Shown piece by piece: positions 63,201-64,000 of a stretch of DNA of 64,000 nt (within the stretch, counting starts at the first letter, position 1; the number at the start of each line of letters is the position of its first letter). Made by a program: the position numbers and the translations under genes. The DNA comes from Promerops cafer (Eukaryota > Chordata > Aves > Passeriformes > Nectariniidae). The notes under the pieces are model-generated. The model had not been told where the DNA came from. It ran no database searches and saw only the letters and a program-made list of their open reading frames with translations. The stretch is from the NCBI GenBank assembly GCA_013398275.1, contig VZSE01014381.1, positions 700,298 to 764,297 of the forward strand, given 5' to 3'.

Positions 63201-63902
63201 AGATATTGTTACTGTCTTTCCCACAGTGAGACTATTCTTATTTAAAGGATACAAAAAAACATTTTACCACTTGTTAAATTGTTTTCTAGTAGGTACAGCA
63301 AGGCTTTGCTTCCCCCTTTTTAGTGTTACAGAAACAGAAGACATTTCTCAATTTCATATGAAGCTCTATCTCAGTGTTCTTCAACTAGATTAAACAGAAA
63401 TCACAGAGTGTTCATACCGAAAACCAGAACTAGCTAAAATTTTTAGAAATAGATTAAGTTTCGGCCTGCATTCCTAACAGACCCATATCTTTTCAATAAG
63501 TGTTAATTAAAGATTGGGCAACAAATTAGTTATTACCCACCTTGTGCACGTGTTCTATCCCTGATAGGATGAGATACTAATCTGCTTTCAGTTACACCTG
63601 AAATAATCACTTGTTGAAGTCCACACCACCCATAACCAATTCAAAAGCATCCTATCATGAAATGACACTGCACTCAGTCTTAATGGAAAAAATCAAAAGC
63701 ATTACACCATTTTCCTCTACAATTCTAGCACTAAAAAATTTAAGTTTCATATCAGAATAACCAAAATACTTCAAAATTTGAAAATATTACCTTTGAAGCT
63801 TGCATGAACCTCAGCAGAGCCAGAAATCAGCTTATGAGCTTCATACACCAAAAACGACCCTGTTGAAAGCACAACCCCCCTCTGAAGGCTTTTTCTAAGC
63901 AC
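51186..63902 (-). CDS. RMDN1: RMDN1 (FAM82B), regulator of microtubule dynamics protein 1, partial (gene-level span, 9 exons)
   Basis: RMDN family proteins have a TPR-like helical domain. The C. elegans homologue binds microtubules and acts in chromosome segregation; vertebrate RMDN1 is reported at mitochondria and the spindle. Nine - strand exons join in phase to 265 residues plus stop, against 314 residues in human. The missing roughly 45 N-terminal residues (targeting region) are in an exon beyond the right edge. Recognisable blocks are EQADYLYGSGETEKLYRLL, DDAELLWRLARSSRDLAQL, EYAKKALEKNESNFAAHKWY, GDYEGIKTKIGNAVIIKEHF, AIELNPKDATTIHLIGIWCY, FAEMPWYQRKIAATLFATPP, ADPNFYSKNLLYLGKTYLKL, and a short C-terminus ending LELLNSI. 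RMDN2 and RMDN3 are longer paralogues and fit less well. The tail-to-tail pairing with WWP1 matches the human locus. Confidence 0.94.
51225..53258 (-). other. RMDN1 intron 9
   Basis: GT-AG intron of 2.0 kb. Contains an A/C-rich low-complexity stretch at about 51655-51745. Confidence 0.75.
53259..53392 (-). CDS. RMDN1: RMDN1 exon 9
   Basis: 134 nt. Acceptor tctatgcag, donor AAACAG|gtagga. Encodes ADPNFYSKNLLYLGKTYLKL, NNKKMALLWLSKAKEYPAQT and EEDKQ. Confidence 0.96.
53393..54704 (-). other. RMDN1 intron 8
   Basis: GT-AG intron of 1.3 kb containing a roughly 21-bp imperfect tandem pair at about 54456-54503. Confidence 0.75.
54456..54503. repeat. Short imperfect tandem duplication
   Basis: The word acatactttagtag occurs twice, with gtgt-containing flanks, in adjoining units of about 21-24 bp. 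Confidence 0.75.
54705..54735 (-). CDS. RMDN1: RMDN1 exon 8 (31-nt micro-exon)
   Basis: Only 31 nt: acceptor cttttacag, donor AGAAG|gtaaaa, encoding ALRYFHMAEE, against ALGYFHRAEQ in human. Phase joins exon 7 (0) to exon 9 (1) exactly, which supports it despite its size. Confidence 0.9.
54736..56344 (-). other. RMDN1 intron 7
   Basis: GT-AG intron of 1.6 kb. No repeat family recognised. Confidence 0.75.
56345..56432 (-). CDS. RMDN1: RMDN1 exon 7
   Basis: 88 nt, encoding CYSFAEMPWYQRKIAATLFA then TPPTSTFQE. The EMPWYQR-ATPP block is highly typical of the RMDN family. Donor CAAGAG|gtacag. Confidence 0.96.
56433..58485 (-). other. RMDN1 intron 6
   Basis: GT-AG intron of 2.1 kb. AT-rich with no identifiable element. 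Confidence 0.75.
58486..58541 (-). CDS. RMDN1: RMDN1 exon 6
   Basis: 56 nt, encoding RAIELNPKDATTIHLIGI with a split Trp codon (TG|G). Acceptor cgcaccag, donor ATTTG|gtaaga. Confidence 0.94.
58542..59193 (-). other. RMDN1 intron 5
   Basis: GT-AG intron of 652 bp. Nothing further recognised. Confidence 0.8.
59194..59283 (-). CDS. RMDN1: RMDN1 exon 5
   Basis: 90 nt, phase 0 to 0, encoding WYGICLSDVGDYEGIKTKIG then NAVIIKEHFQ. Donor TTCCAG|gtaatg. Confidence 0.95.
59284..59928 (-). other. RMDN1 intron 4
   Basis: GT-AG intron of 645 bp. Nothing further recognised. Confidence 0.8.
59929..60088 (-). CDS. RMDN1: RMDN1 exon 4
   Basis: 160 nt. Acceptor ttcctaaccag, donor CACAAG|gtgagc. Encodes DDAELLWRLARSSRDLAQLG, STSAEEKRQLTYDSLEYAKK and ALEKNESNFAAHK, TPR-like helices. 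Confidence 0.96.
60089..61006 (-). other. RMDN1 intron 3
   Basis: GT-AG intron of 918 bp. No repeat or gene recognised. Confidence 0.8.
61007..61094 (-). CDS. RMDN1: RMDN1 exon 3
   Basis: 88 nt. Acceptor cttcataag, donor AACAG|gtactt. Encodes VEDVIEQADYLYGSGETEKL then YRLLVQHKN, the first helical repeat. Confidence 0.94.
61095..63790 (-). other. RMDN1 intron 2
   Basis: GT-AG intron of 2.7 kb. AT-rich unique sequence. Contains two mutually exclusive inverted repeats at 62120-62155. Confidence 0.75.
62120..62155. repeat. Overlapping inverted repeats in RMDN1 intron 2
   Basis: One 12-bp perfect stem (aaattatctttt with aaaagataattt, 5-nt loop, 62120-62148) overlaps a 10-bp perfect stem (ttaagtcaaa with tttgacttaa, 6-nt loop, 62130-62155). 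The two cannot form together. Confidence 0.8.
63791..63902 (-). CDS. RMDN1: RMDN1 exon 2 (first exon in window)
   Basis: About 112 nt (one end may be off by 1). After acceptor acacag it encodes VLRKSLQRGVVLSTGSFLVY then EAHKLISGSAEVHASFK. This aligns with the human segment after the N-terminal targeting region and contains a moderately hydrophobic stretch. Donor AAAG|gtaata. Confidence 0.85.
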
Positions 63903-64000
63903 CTGTGTAGGATCATAAGATAGGTATTAATGAACATTATCACTCCAAGTTAAAAAAGGTTACTCTTGTCTGTATCACCGGTTATATTTTAGATTCTGAG
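63903..64000 (-). other. RMDN1 intron 1 (partial)
   Basis: Sequence upstream, on the - strand, of exon 2 and cut by the window edge. No exon 1 visible. Confidence 0.7.

Overview
This is vertebrate nuclear DNA and almost certainly avian. It is AT-rich, has long introns, and carries fragments of CR1 LINEs with the bird-type 3' end. The window holds two genes in tail-to-tail orientation, in the order known from the human 8q21 region: WWP1 on the + strand and RMDN1 on the - strand. No prokaryotic, viral, CRISPR or operon-like content is seen.

Layout. 1-10433 is upstream or first-intron sequence with no coding exon. It contains a CR1 fragment at the left edge and a dead hAT (Charlie/ZBED5-type) DNA transposon at about 7131-9599. 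10434-47307 carries all 23 coding exons of WWP1. The exons join in phase throughout into one 901-residue open frame: C2 domain, Ser/Thr/Ala-rich linker, four WW domains, HECT domain. 47308 to about 49390 is the WWP1 3' UTR. About 49385-51185 is the probable RMDN1 3' UTR read on the other strand. 51186-63902 (-) carries nine RMDN1 coding exons that join in phase into 265 residues plus a stop. Its first exon (N-terminus, promoter) lies beyond the right edge.

The most notable structure is a 2.3-kb near-identical direct duplication inside WWP1 (35343-37654 and 37656-39963). The copies abut at a single N, and each contains HECT exon 16. The near-identity and the N suggest an unmerged contig overlap or haplotype, not a real exon duplication. 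A second single N at 9982 also lies beside a short duplication. Other points are a GC-AG intron after the WWP1 start exon, a catalytic-cysteine codon split by the last intron, a symmetric exon whose loss would remove exactly one WW unit, a strong hairpin in the WWP1 3' UTR, and possible overlap of the two convergent 3' ends.

I found no previously undescribed biological system. This looks like an ordinary bird locus with assembly blemishes and old transposon remains. Exon calls rest on conceptual translation, splice sites, phase bookkeeping and recall of the human protein families. No alignments or searches were run.
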